Shown here piece after piece: positions 54,238 through 62,230 of a stretch of 64,000 nt of DNA. Source of the DNA: an uncultured archaeon (lineage in GTDB: Archaea > Thermoplasmatota > Thermoplasmata > Thermoplasmatales > Thermoplasmataceae). Under the pieces are notes generated by a model. That model saw only the letters and a list, made by a program, of their open reading frames with translations. It had not been told where the DNA came from and made no database searches. Location: assembly GCA_000965745.1 (NCBI GenBank), contig CP009479.1:2162688-2226687 (forward strand). The letters run 5' to 3'. Numbering within the stretch: position 1 is the stretch's first letter; every line of letters begins with the position of its first letter. Made by a program: the position numbers and the translations under genes.

Positions 54238-54286
54238 ATGGGGATATAGATAAGACCGAAAAACGTGCCGCTTTTTATATCCCATT
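54238..54286. repeat. Inverted repeat next to tRNA-Pro (possible element end or terminator)
   Basis: GGGATATA (54241-54248) and TATATCCC (54276-54283) are perfect inverted copies separated by 27 nt, extended imperfectly by flanking AT/AT bases. They lie 12 bases behind the tRNA. This may be part of the left terminal repeat of the element, or a processing/termination structure for the tRNA transcript. Confidence 0.4.
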
Positions 54287-54295
54287 TTAAAAATT

Positions 54296-54400
54296 TTAGT
54301 CGCCTTTATCCGATTTCAGGTAAATCTCTAAAAGGGTTTTGGAAATTCTTGATTGAGTCTTCAACTAATTTCCATTTCTGTTTGAAATTCTTACCCTACT
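54296..54400 (-). pseudogene. Relic of a second PolB-like 3' end
   Basis: On the minus strand this short stretch translates to RNGN*LKTQSRISKTLLE followed by IYLKS and a stop. It aligns residue by residue with RNGNGLKNKSKISKMLFE and SYLSL at the end of the PolB-like gene at 55729. The DNA also matches (AATTTCAAACAG and AAATGGAAAT in both, with a 6-bp deletion). An in-frame stop and the loss of everything upstream make it a relic. It lies between tRNA-Pro and the first complete gene of the island. Confidence 0.7.
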
Positions 54401-54421
54401 GACTTATTAGATTTTGTAGGA

Positions 54422-55663
54422 TCATTTATTTTGATCTCCCATCCATAAGGGTCTACTGAGTATGCATTGTAATACAATGATAGTGGGTACAAAGAAATCA
54501 TAAAACCACTGAGAAATGGTAGGTTCTTCGACAATATTCGAATGAACATAGTCATTAAGCTTGGAATATATCTCCGAGTAAATTATATCTCCAAAATATG
54601 AACCTTTTGCACTCTTTTGTATCTCTCTAAAAGAATCTACTACACACGAATTAATTCCCTCTAATTCTTCCCTTTGTAATTGAAGTTTAATCAACTTAGA
54701 CATTGCTCTAGTGTCAGGTCTTGAATAAATCCCGTAAATGGTTGCATTGTTCTCACAATCAGAATAACCACAAAGATAACCTTCTCCCTTATCAAATTCT
54801 GGCCCAATGAAAGTTAACTGAGAAAGTTCTTGTTTCAGGTCTTTAGTCAGTTCATTTTTGATTCCGAATCTCTTTTTTAAATCTTCTAACAAATTGCCTT
54901 CGTGTTGCTTGCACGCTCTCAAAGTAAACTCATCGTTGCTCATCAATATCCAGTAAAAATATTCCGTATTCCCAAGAGTCTTAGTTGCGATATCTGGCCA
55001 TTCATCAGTATCCTTTATCAAGTTCATAAAAAATTCATTGAGTGATTTTTCCAATAATTTTTTCAATCTTTGCTCTTCCTTGGTTGTAATTTTATCCTTA
55101 TCAAAATCAAACTTTGAAACGATATCTGGATAAAATTTATCTGATAGTTCTCGCAATGAGCTTATTGCACGTTTTCTTTCTTCCCCAAATTCTAATATTG
55201 GAAGAACTAAACCGTCTAAACTCAAAGGTTTCATTTTATCCCAATATCCAGAAAAAAAGGCATCTGCCATTGGATTAGTGCCTTCCTCATTTTTTTGGCT
55301 ATCTGGTACCCATGAAGAAACAGTAAACAGACCTGCGAAAAGAAGGTCTAACACCGATCTAATCTCCCTAAGTGAATACTTGATGTATCCCTCTCCAGCC
55401 AACTTTATTGAAATCCCTAATTCTCCAAAAATATCTGCAAGTAGAAGTTTAAACTGTTCTTCAATCTTCTTTCTAGTATTATCCGATGAAATAGATTCCA
55501 CATACCATGAATAATTGTCAAAGAGTTCAGATAAGTGGGAAATAGCTTTAGAAATCTCTTCATAAGTTGGATATGGAATATTGAAAATTTCATAAAAATC
55601 TTTGAGAAGAAGTCCTTTTTGTGCCCATTGGGTGATTCCGATGATATCTAGTTTTCTTGACAC
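54422..55663 (-). CDS. Unknown 413-residue protein of the island
   Basis: Soluble, mostly alpha-helical-looking protein with no recognised domain. It contains a CGYSDCENN segment and, near the C-terminus, IYSKLNDYVHSNIVEE, which faintly recalls HEPN-type RNases (not a firm match). The start is GTG (SRKLD follows), with a TATA element TTTATAAAT (55680-55690, minus strand) at leaderless spacing. It sits between the two PolB 3' ends, as if inserted as cargo; a defence role is conceivable but unsupported. Confidence 0.6.
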   Translation of the reverse strand: MSRKLDIIGITQWAQKGLLLKDFYEIFNIPYPTYEEISKAISHLSELFDNYSWYVESISSDNTRKKIEEQFKLLLADIFGELGISIKLAGEGYIKYSLREIRSVLDLLFAGLFTVSSWVPDSQKNEEGTNPMADAFFSGYWDKMKPLSLDGLVLPILEFGEERKRAISSLRELSDKFYPDIVSKFDFDKDKITTKEEQRLKKLLEKSLNEFFMNLIKDTDEWPDIATKTLGNTEYFYWILMSNDEFTLRACKQHEGNLLEDLKKRFGIKNELTKDLKQELSQLTFIGPEFDKGEGYLCGYSDCENNATIYGIYSRPDTRAMSKLIKLQLQREELEGINSCVVDSFREIQKSAKGSYFGDIIYSEIYSKLNDYVHSNIVEEPTISQWFYDFFVPTIIVLQCILSRPLWMGDQNK

Positions 55664-55728
55664 TCTATTCTCGCCTTCGATTTATAAAGGAATTGACCTA
55701 TTTTAAACCTGCTTTGTCGTAGGTCACT

Positions 55729-56544
55729 CTAAATGTCCGTCAAACTCAAATAACTCTCAAAAAGCATCTTGCTAATCTTTGATTTGTTCTTCAATCCATT
55801 TCCATTTCTGATTTTCTGTTTGAAATTCCTTAAACCCCTTTCTGAAATACCCAACGCCTTGACTTCACTGGGCTTGAGTTTTAACGTCCATTGCATAAAC
55901 GCTTGTTTGTTCTCGTATTCAAGATAAGAATCATTGCTTACCCCGAATACACTAACTTCATCGATATTATTTGATTCCTTCCCAATGTATCTGATTCGGT
56001 CTGCGAATACGTGTTTCCTTTGGGCCTTGTTGTTAACATAATCGAACTTGTTATCGTTATGTCTCACGTACGCTGTTAACACATCTTCAAGGGATTTCCA
56101 GTATTCATTAGAAGGCAAAGTCAATGCAATTGAAGATTTTCCAGTCCTGTAATCTACAAATTCCCTATACTGGATTCCGTTTATGTCCTTTGAAAATGGT
56201 AATGACGGAATAACATCATTCTTCTCAGACCCTACGAGAATGAAATTGAAGGGCTTTATCTGTCTATTAAAGGGCTTCTTGTGATTCATCTCCTTGAAGC
56301 GATTAAGAATTGAAGGTTTCGAGATGGTAATTTGAGATACTGCAATCTTTTCTGAGTAATCTTCAAATTTATTGTTCAAGATATCTTTCCAAATCTGTTT
56401 TCCATTTATACCAAGGAGATGGCCCAATCCATGGGTGGAATACTTGAGTATTTCTACCTCTCCTTTGACAATCCTATACAGACAATATCGCTTTGCTGAA
56501 ATTCCATAAAACAAGATATCGTTCAACGGATTCTTGTTTTGTGC
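55729..56544 (-). pseudogene. PolB-like protein, C-terminal fragment
   Basis: C-terminal part of a family-B DNA-polymerase-like protein found in mobile elements. NPLNDILFYGISAKRYCLY, THGLGHLLG, a thumb-like region and KPFNFILVG follow the family order. The frame stays open upstream of the first possible start (56526) to the IS edge at 56545, so translation originally came from further upstream. The polymerase motifs (DFxSMYP, KxxANSxYG, DTDS) that should precede this part are absent from the window. About 265 residues remain. Confidence 0.8.
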
Positions 56545-56578
56545 TGGCCCCTTAAATAATTGGACAACATTGGCTTAT
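56545..56578 (+). repeat. IS left terminal inverted repeat
   Basis: Pairs with 57822-57854: outer TGG-CCCC-TAA and inner GGACA plus ATTGGCTTAT match after small gaps. Confidence 0.75.
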
Positions 56579-56617
56579 AGTAATAGAAAAGTATATATAG
56601 GGGGGTTCTAGGGGGAA

Positions 56618-56920
56618 ATGACTCGCAGATACTGGAAAGCGGAAGAGAAACTGGCACTCATCAACGAGATCAAAGAAAGCGGACATGTCGTTGAAACCTG
56701 CAGAAAATATTCTGTGGATCCATCCATGTTCTACCGTTGGAAACAGGCCTTCGATGCACTAGGCATGGATGGGCTCAGATCCCGTACAAGGTCCTTGGAA
56801 CCAGGCCTCAGAAAGCTGAAGAAGGAGAACGAGAGATTGAAGAAGATGCTTGCAGAGAAGGAACTGGAGGTATCACTGCTCCAGGAAGCATATAAAAAAA
56901 CGAGGAGGAAACCGCGTTGA
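56618..56920 (+). CDS. IS3-family transposase OrfA
   Basis: 100-residue DNA-binding part of the transposase: helix-turn-helix (WKAEEKLALINEIKESG, VETCRKYSVDPSMFYRWKQ) and a leucine-zipper-like segment (LKKENERLKKMLAEKELEV) for dimerisation. An AGGGGGAA stretch serves as ribosome site. The A7 run near its end and the overlapping orfB frame allow either frameshifting or re-initiation. Confidence 0.9.
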   Translation: MTRRYWKAEEKLALINEIKESGHVVETCRKYSVDPSMFYRWKQAFDALGMDGLRSRTRSLEPGLRKLKKENERLKKMLAEKELEVSLLQEAYKKTRRKPR

Positions 56921-57813
56921 TCAATGAGTATGCTGGACGTGGGCTCTCAACGACCAGAATCCTGGAACTTCTAAGGATACCACGGAGCACATTCTATCAT
57001 TCATCGCCTGCATTGCATCTCAAGAGAGGGAGGAAGCCTTCATCGATGACTGAACGCATTGTTGGCCAGGATATCATAATGATTCCCGATGATCAGGTCC
57101 TTGCCGACATCATTGAGTTGCTGTCAAGGGAATTTGTATGCTATGGATACAGGAAGGTCACCAAACATTTGCAGCGCACTGGCTACAGGATCAACAGGAA
57201 GAAGGTCTTCCGCATCATGAAAGAGAACCATCTTCTCAACCACACATACAACTACCGCAGCCCTGCAAAGAGGGTGGTTGAATCCATTGTCAGGGTTCAT
57301 AACCCGAATAAAGTCTGGGAGATGGACATCAAGTATGTGTACATACAGGGAGAGAATCGGACAGCATACCTGTTTGCAATGATTGACTGTTATACAAGAG
57401 AAGTTGTCGGAAAGTACCTGGGATACCACTGCACCTCTTCAGATGTGAAGATGGCAATGGATTTTGCCTTCATGGACAGGGGAATAGAGGCAATATCCAG
57501 TGTCAGGATCCGCAGTGATAATGGGACTCAATTCGTATCACGGATAGTGGAGCTGTTTCTCGCTTCATCCCATATCGAACATGAGAGGATCCATCCTGCA
57601 ACGCCCAAGGAGGACGGTTTCATCGAATCCTTCAATTCCATCCTTGAGAAGGAAGTGATCAGAAGGTTCGAGTTCTCTTCATTCCAGGATGCTGATGACA
57701 CCATTGATAGGTTCATTGCATTCTACAACAACGAGAGACTACACTCAGCCATAGGCTATAAAGCACCAAGGGAGGTTTATGAAAGATGGAAAGAAAATCT
57801 AATAGAAGAATGA
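56917..57813 (+). CDS. IS3-family transposase OrfB (DDE integrase core)
   Basis: 298-residue catalytic transposase with an rve/RNase-H fold. Acidic residues lie in WEMDIKYV, IRSDNGTQF and DGFIESFNSILEKE, completing the D,D(35)E-type triad. It begins at TTG overlapping the orfA stop by 4 nt, with GAGGAGG 7-8 bases upstream, so direct initiation is plausible. Complete and apparently intact, so the IS may be active. Confidence 0.92.
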   Translation: MINEYAGRGLSTTRILELLRIPRSTFYHSSPALHLKRGRKPSSMTERIVGQDIIMIPDDQVLADIIELLSREFVCYGYRKVTKHLQRTGYRINRKKVFRIMKENHLLNHTYNYRSPAKRVVESIVRVHNPNKVWEMDIKYVYIQGENRTAYLFAMIDCYTREVVGKYLGYHCTSSDVKMAMDFAFMDRGIEAISSVRIRSDNGTQFVSRIVELFLASSHIEHERIHPATPKEDGFIESFNSILEKEVIRRFEFSSFQDADDTIDRFIAFYNNERLHSAIGYKAPREVYERWKENLIEE

Positions 57814-57821
57814 GCATGACT

Positions 57822-57854
57822 CATAAGCCAATCCTGTCCACAATTAGGGGACCA
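57822..57854 (-). repeat. IS right terminal inverted repeat
   Basis: Partner of the left repeat at 56545-56578; ends in GGGGACCA. Confidence 0.75.
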
Positions 57855-58586
57855 AACCACAGACTAATACAATTCAGATGTTATTCTAACGTCATTTATG
57901 TTGTAGTCGATGTATTTCTCGTTGATTTTCCCATGCTGTTCAATCTGAGTTTTTCTTGAAACGCTAAAATCCCTGCATGCAGAATCCAGAGAATGTGATC
58001 TGTCAGTTAAAGCAAAAGTGAGGGTCTTGAGGTCAACAAAGTATCCGGAATAATGCCTGTATTTCTTGTCGCTAGCTTTTCTCATGGGTTTCGCAAAGGA
58101 AATGAAAGACCTTTTCTGGTCTATGTTCTGTATCCGAATTCGTGGATTCCTCACATCCTCTGACAGCTTCAGTGAAAATCCGTCTTTTGTTTTGCGTGAG
58201 ATTCCATATCCAATGGCCAATCTTGACAGGTCAAAGGGCAAATTGAAGCCAATGACCTCAGCCCGCATTCTGAATGCGTATGGGTAGAACACATTATCCA
58301 CAAAGTCCCTGATTCGCATAACAACTATGTTATTCTCAGACCCGTAATCTTCTATGATTTTCCCGTCATTATCAGAAATATCACCATAAAACAGATACCA
58401 GTCCTCTTTGAAGCCGGTGCTAATCCTTGTTCTGATAAGACATGATCCAAAATTCAGGTTCTGATACTGGTCTGTGGTGGTTTCAGTATCAAGAATCAAA
58501 ACGATGTTTGAATTGTGAGATTCCGGTTCTTTGTGTTTGAGTTCCGACCTGTTATCTGTGTATGCCCTCACAAAGATATCGCTCAC
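57855..58586 (-). pseudogene. PolB-like protein, N-terminal exonuclease fragment
   Basis: 240-residue 3'-5' exonuclease part of the same PolB-like protein as the fragment at 55729. Exo I is LILDTETTTD (D33, E35), Exo II VIGFNLPFDLSRLA (D119), and Exo III YIDYNINDVRIT (Y228, D232). Family order continues (SFISFAKP, LKTLTFAL). A TAG at 57864-57866 comes right after SELY, 9 bases before the IS. All exonuclease residues are intact, so a free exonuclease could still be made. The ATG overlaps the HNH gene stop by 4 nt. Confidence 0.8.
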
Positions 58587-58984
58587 AGGATCACCGGATA
58601 TCTTGATGTCAGGTATTCAGCAATCCTCTTGTATATGCCAATACCAGTTCTTTCATGCTTCAATTCACAAATGTCAATAATTCCCCTCTCCAAGAGAATT
58701 TCAGAATTCTGGTAATTCCATAATCTATGTTTGTCTGTTAGCTTCCTATGACATTCCAAACATACCGTTATAACCTCGTTGCCATGACTCCTGCCTCTGA
58801 TGTGATGTACTTCCAACTTTATTGGTGATCTGCAAATCTCACACTCGTTCTTTTTGTCTCTATGTTCATTCTCTAAAATATCTGTTATCCAGTCTTTTGC
58901 CTCTTGGTATTCATTGTCTACTATTTCCTTTGCTCTGAACAGGGTCTCGAATATTGTGCTGGATATGGATATCTTGGAAATCAA
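58583..58984 (-). CDS. HNH endonuclease
   Basis: 133-residue nuclease with a zinc-supported HNH motif: CEIC (C48, C51), EVHHIRGRS (H60, H61), CLECHRKLT (C75, C78, H79). An N-terminal helical region (1-45) precedes it. HNH nucleases are a recurrent component of casposons and other mobile elements. The gene is coupled (ATGA, 4 nt) both to the upstream unknown gene and to the PolB-like gene. Confidence 0.88.
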   Translation of the reverse strand: MISKISISSTIFETLFRAKEIVDNEYQEAKDWITDILENEHRDKKNECEICRSPIKLEVHHIRGRSHGNEVITVCLECHRKLTDKHRLWNYQNSEILLERGIIDICELKHERTGIGIYKRIAEYLTSRYPVIL

Positions 58985-59631
58985 GACTTGTAAATCTCCC
59001 AGAATTCCGGTTCTTCCTGACTTTCAGCTATTTCGTAAAGCTTATCTGGGTCAGTTTCAAAGTGATGTAATTTACCATTTGCATCTTTGAAAGGTTTCTT
59101 GAATGGCTTCAAAACATCTGTGTTTCCTGTTCTCAGAAATTCTCTGATAGCAGAGTTATACTTTCCTATTCTTGATGCAGTTCGTGAATCTCTAACTTCA
59201 ATCCATGACTGTTTTCCATTTTCGTTTATGCTCATTACTCTTGATATTCTATCCTGAGACTTTGCAACCCATTTTCCTCTGATTTTTCTAAAAGAATTGG
59301 TGTTCTTGATAACTGTCTCTGGTGAAGTGTGCAACTCTCTAGATGCACTTGAAAGTGATTCTCCATTCCTGACTTTCCTCAGAACTTCAAGCGATTTTTC
59401 CCTTTGATTCAGGTCTTTCTTTGAAATGGATTTCCATGAACGTCTGTATATTGGTTCTGGTTTTGTTGCTGATACAACTCTTTCCCTGGATTTCGGATGA
59501 CCCCTAAGCTGTGATAATGAAGCGGTTGGATATTTTGCATGCAACCTGGCGATACGATTCCTGTAGGATTCTGATCCTTTGAAACTGGATAACCAATCCT
59601 GAAATGACCGGTATTCCGGTGAAAATGTCAT
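58981..59631 (-). CDS. HTH-containing unknown protein of the element
   Basis: 216-residue basic protein. Residues 80-115 resemble a helix-turn-helix (LEVLRKVRNGESLSSASREL, HTSPETVIKNTNSF). The rest is not recognised. It is the middle gene of a tightly overlapped minus-strand operon (zinc ribbon, unknown, this gene, HNH, PolB-like), so it probably serves element maintenance or replication. Confidence 0.7.
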   Translation of the reverse strand: MTFSPEYRSFQDWLSSFKGSESYRNRIARLHAKYPTASLSQLRGHPKSRERVVSATKPEPIYRRSWKSISKKDLNQREKSLEVLRKVRNGESLSSASRELHTSPETVIKNTNSFRKIRGKWVAKSQDRISRVMSINENGKQSWIEVRDSRTASRIGKYNSAIREFLRTGNTDVLKPFKKPFKDANGKLHHFETDPDKLYEIAESQEEPEFWEIYKS

Positions 59632-60101
59632 CTGAAATCGCCCTTGAGCAAGTTAAGGAAATTTTCATACGCAATGCTGTTAAACAGCTTCTCAAATAAT
59701 CTTATGTCAGACTCAAAAAACCGGTGTTTTTTGAAGATTTCAGCAAGGTTGGAGACTTCAATATCCGAGATGGGTTCTTTTGTTGTTAGTGAAGTAACAT
59801 TCTTATTGAGGGCCAAGGCAGTAAGAACTTCAAATATTACCCCGATTGTTTTTCCCCTGTACCAAAATGAATCACATTCTGACACTGACAAAATGTAAGG
59901 CTTCATTGACCTCTTACCTTTGAACTCAAGGCCATTCGGGTTAACCGTTATTGAATGCCCAAATGAATTCAGGAAATCAAGGTCATCCTTCTCAATTGAT
60001 ACGTTGTATAATCTGATTGAATGGGCATAGTGGATTTTATTCATTCTGTGAGCATTTGCATTTGGCTTGTGGGTCTGGTTATCCGCATAATCAGACATCA
60101 T
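59628..60101 (-). CDS. Unknown 157-residue protein of the element
   Basis: Soluble protein without recognised motif. The N-terminus is His/Asn-rich (TNKPNANAHRMN-like). The core alternates beta and helical segments (IRLYNVSIEKDDLDFLNSFG, KNVTSLTTKEPISDIEV). It overlaps the next gene by 4 nt and the zinc-ribbon gene by 4 nt. Confidence 0.6.
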   Translation of the reverse strand: MMSDYADNQTHKPNANAHRMNKIHYAHSIRLYNVSIEKDDLDFLNSFGHSITVNPNGLEFKGKRSMKPYILSVSECDSFWYRGKTIGVIFEVLTALALNKNVTSLTTKEPISDIEVSNLAEIFKKHRFFESDIRLFEKLFNSIAYENFLNLLKGDFR

Positions 60102-60286
60102 TTTTTCTCACTCTCAGGATTCCAAATACCGAATGTCTCACGATTCAGCTTATTCCGTACAGAACCACATCTTGGGCATTTCACCCTGTACTTTGGAATG
60201 CCCTTGGAATAATTCCATTCATGTCCACAGACCAAGCATTTTACTGCTGTCTTCACAATTTTTTGTTTCCTCGCATTTATCACCAC
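60098..60286 (-). CDS. Small zinc-ribbon protein
   Basis: 62 residues with one zinc ribbon: CLVCGHEW and VKCPRCGSV (CxxC...CxxC), flanked by basic segments. Probably a DNA- or RNA-binding accessory or regulator of the element. The start is GTG (60286, or 60283). It heads the minus-strand operon that contains the HNH and PolB-like genes. Confidence 0.75.
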   Translation of the reverse strand: MVINARKQKIVKTAVKCLVCGHEWNYSKGIPKYRVKCPRCGSVRNKLNRETFGIWNPESEKK

Positions 60287-60341
60287 ATCACATATTATGT
60301 GGAAATATTCTAATAGACAGTTGACTATACTTTAGTCAATG
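60287..60341. promoter_or_regulatory. Divergent promoter of the element with two inverted repeats
   Basis: The 52 bases between the divergent operons hold CACATA-T-TATGTG (60289-60301), next to the minus-strand start, and TTGACTA-TACTT-TAGTCAA (60321-60339), ending at the A of the winged-helix gene ATG. A shared A/T block (60305-60315) gives TATA elements at leaderless distance for both directions. Likely operators for the winged-helix and/or zinc-ribbon proteins. Confidence 0.6.
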
Positions 60342-60968
60342 GCTTATGACAAATTCCGAACTCAAAAGGAAACGAAAGACAAGAATGAGAGGAAAATTTT
60401 GAATTTGCTCTATGATTCACCAATGAGATTCAAGGACTTACTTGAAGAAACAAGACTGTCAAGAGCTGGTCTTGATATTATATTGAAAAGACTTCAAGAC
60501 ACAAAACAGATAGAATCCATTATCGATGGTGGGAAACCTGCTTATTCACTAACAAAGAAAGGGGAGAAAACAGTCAAATCTATCCCCATTATTCAGGATA
60601 ACATAGAATCGATACTCAATGTAAAACACGAATATTCCAATGAAATGGGAAAATTTCGTCTTGGATATAAGGGAATAGACTTTGATGTGTTGAGGGATGC
60701 CCAAGTAGATGCCAACCTCACAAACACCTTTGAGGAAATTGCCAAGGAATGTCTCAAGAAATCCGAGAATACAATAGCAGATATTCCTGATATTGTCAGG
60801 GATAAATCAGAACTCAAAGGAAAAATGGTTCTTGCTCTCACAATAGATTTTGATGACATGAGAGAGCAATTTATGAAAAGAAACAATAAAGCTTGGAAAA
60901 AATTTGGCCTGAAATGGGAAAATGAGGAAGGTTGGGAAAGACTATTATCAGGGGAGGATCCAAAATGA
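60339..60968 (+). CDS. Winged-helix regulator of the cas1 operon
   Basis: 209 residues. Residues 17-80 form a winged helix (ERKILNLLYDSPMRFKDLL, ETRLSRAGLDIILKRLQD, a wing DGGKPAYSLTKKG). The larger C-terminal part is not recognised. It is the first gene of wHTH-cas1-mrr, and its start codon lies in an inverted repeat, so autoregulation is likely. The stop overlaps the cas1 ATG by 4 nt. Confidence 0.75.
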   Translation: MAYDKFRTQKETKDKNERKILNLLYDSPMRFKDLLEETRLSRAGLDIILKRLQDTKQIESIIDGGKPAYSLTKKGEKTVKSIPIIQDNIESILNVKHEYSNEMGKFRLGYKGIDFDVLRDAQVDANLTNTFEEIAKECLKKSENTIADIPDIVRDKSELKGKMVLALTIDFDDMREQFMKRNNKAWKKFGLKWENEEGWERLLSGEDPK

Positions 60969-62230
60969 ACCCATTGCTGTTATCTGGATTTGGAATAAGC
61001 ATTGAGGTTAACAAAGCTCGCCTGACCATAAAGCAAAAGAATGACATTTTGACGTTTGAGCCTCACAGAATGCCATACGATTCCATTGTCATTGACGGTC
61101 ATTACGGTTCTATGAGTTTTGAGGCCATGCGTTGGTTATCCAAACATGATGTACCCGTAATTTTGTTAAACTGGAATGGCAATCTTTTATCAATAATGTC
61201 TCCAAAAGAGGGCAATAGTGGTCAACTGAGAATGAAACAGTACGAAAAATACCTTAAAAAAGAGGAAAGAACGGTAATAGCAGAAAAAATAATTAAAGAA
61301 AAAATAGGAAAATCGCTTGCTTTGCTTGAAAATTTAGCAGATTTTCATCAGGAAATAAACTTTGAAAAAATTAAAAAGGCATTTTCTAAGGAATTTGAGG
61401 ATTTTAACCTGAAAAAAGAGAAAATAAACATTCTAAAAGATGAAAAAACCAAGAAAAATAAAACAAATGCAGAAAAAAGGGATTTAAAAAAGAAAATAGC
61501 TGACCTAATGATGTATGAAGGCAGAATAGCATCAGCCTACTGGTCAGAATTGTCAGGAATTTTCAATAAAATAGCACCAGAATTTAATTTTGAGTCCAGA
61601 AAAAATCTCTCTTATTCCTGGAATATGAATGCATCAGACCCGATAAATGCACTACTGAATTATGGATATGCAATTCTTGAAGGAATGGTCAGAAAATACG
61701 TAAACACAATAGGGCTTGACCCATCTATTGGATTCTTGCATGAAATAGCACCCTCAAAATATCCACTGGTATATGATTTACAGGAATTGTTCAGACACGT
61801 TGTGGATTATTCGGTTATACAGATTCTTGAATCCGGTTTAAAAAAATCAGATTTCATTATCACTGAGAATTATCACATCCGGTTGAAGCCCAATACTGCA
61901 AGGTTATTGATTGAAAGAATAAAAGAGAATTTCAATCAACGTTATGATTTCAGAAATAAAAAGCATAGCCTTGAAAATATAATGCTTGAGAATATTCGGG
62001 AATTCAGCAAATATCTGGTGGATAAAAAAAATACACTTGATTTTGTAATGCCTGATATTGAGATAAAGAGGAATGACAGCACCAAGGTTCGGAAAAAAAT
62101 TGAGTCAATAACACCAGAGGGAAGAAAAAAACTAAAAATCAATAAATCTACATTGTGGTATCAGCAAAAGAAAATTAAAGAAGGGAAGCCGGTTAAACTC
62201 TATGAGAAGACTAAAGTGAGAATCTCATGA
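60965..62230 (+). CDS. cas1: Cas1-like integrase (probable casposase)
   Basis: 421-residue Cas1-family integrase. The N-terminal beta domain is GFGISIEVNKARLTI ... YDSIVIDGHYG, with HDVPVILLNWNG. The catalytic domain has Glu185 (MMYEGRIA), His259 (GFLHE), and Asp271/Glu274 (VYDLQELFR). A C-terminal extension has an HTH-like KINKSTLWYQQKKI. CRISPR Cas1 is usually about 330 residues; the longer chain with C-terminal HTH is typical of casposases. The ATG at 60965 has GGGGAGGATCC just upstream. No cas2 or repeat array is near. Expected to join element ends to a tRNA target. Confidence 0.9.
   Translation: MNPLLLSGFGISIEVNKARLTIKQKNDILTFEPHRMPYDSIVIDGHYGSMSFEAMRWLSKHDVPVILLNWNGNLLSIMSPKEGNSGQLRMKQYEKYLKKEERTVIAEKIIKEKIGKSLALLENLADFHQEINFEKIKKAFSKEFEDFNLKKEKINILKDEKTKKNKTNAEKRDLKKKIADLMMYEGRIASAYWSELSGIFNKIAPEFNFESRKNLSYSWNMNASDPINALLNYGYAILEGMVRKYVNTIGLDPSIGFLHEIAPSKYPLVYDLQELFRHVVDYSVIQILESGLKKSDFIITENYHIRLKPNTARLLIERIKENFNQRYDFRNKKHSLENIMLENIREFSKYLVDKKNTLDFVMPDIEIKRNDSTKVRKKIESITPEGRKKLKINKSTLWYQQKKIKEGKPVKLYEKTKVRIS

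Larger units (their letters stand above)
56545..57854 (+). mobile_element. IS3-family insertion sequence, 1310 bp
   Basis: Bounded by imperfect inverted repeats: left TGGCCCCTTAAATAATT, then GGACA and ATTGGCTTAT (56545-56578); the right end, read inward, has TGGTCCCCTAATTG, then GGACA and ATTGGCTTAT (57822-57854). It contains overlapping orfA/orfB in the -1 relation usual for IS3. A promoter TATA (GTATATATAGG, about 56590-56600) lies inside the left end. No target-site duplication is visible (flanks ...TTGTGC and AACCACA...), consistent with a deletion next to the insertion. Confidence 0.85.

Noticed and set aside
56895..56905. A7 run near the end of IS OrfA as a programmed -1 frameshift site
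   Set aside because: The codon phase (TAT AAA AAA ACG) is not an ideal X-XXY-YYZ heptamer and OrfB has its own GAGGAGG ribosome site, so I did not call it as a feature; frameshifting stays possible.
58583..58984. HNH protein as a homing endonuclease of a mobile intron
   Set aside because: It sits in a coupled operon with polymerase and unknown element genes, and no intron or intein context is seen.
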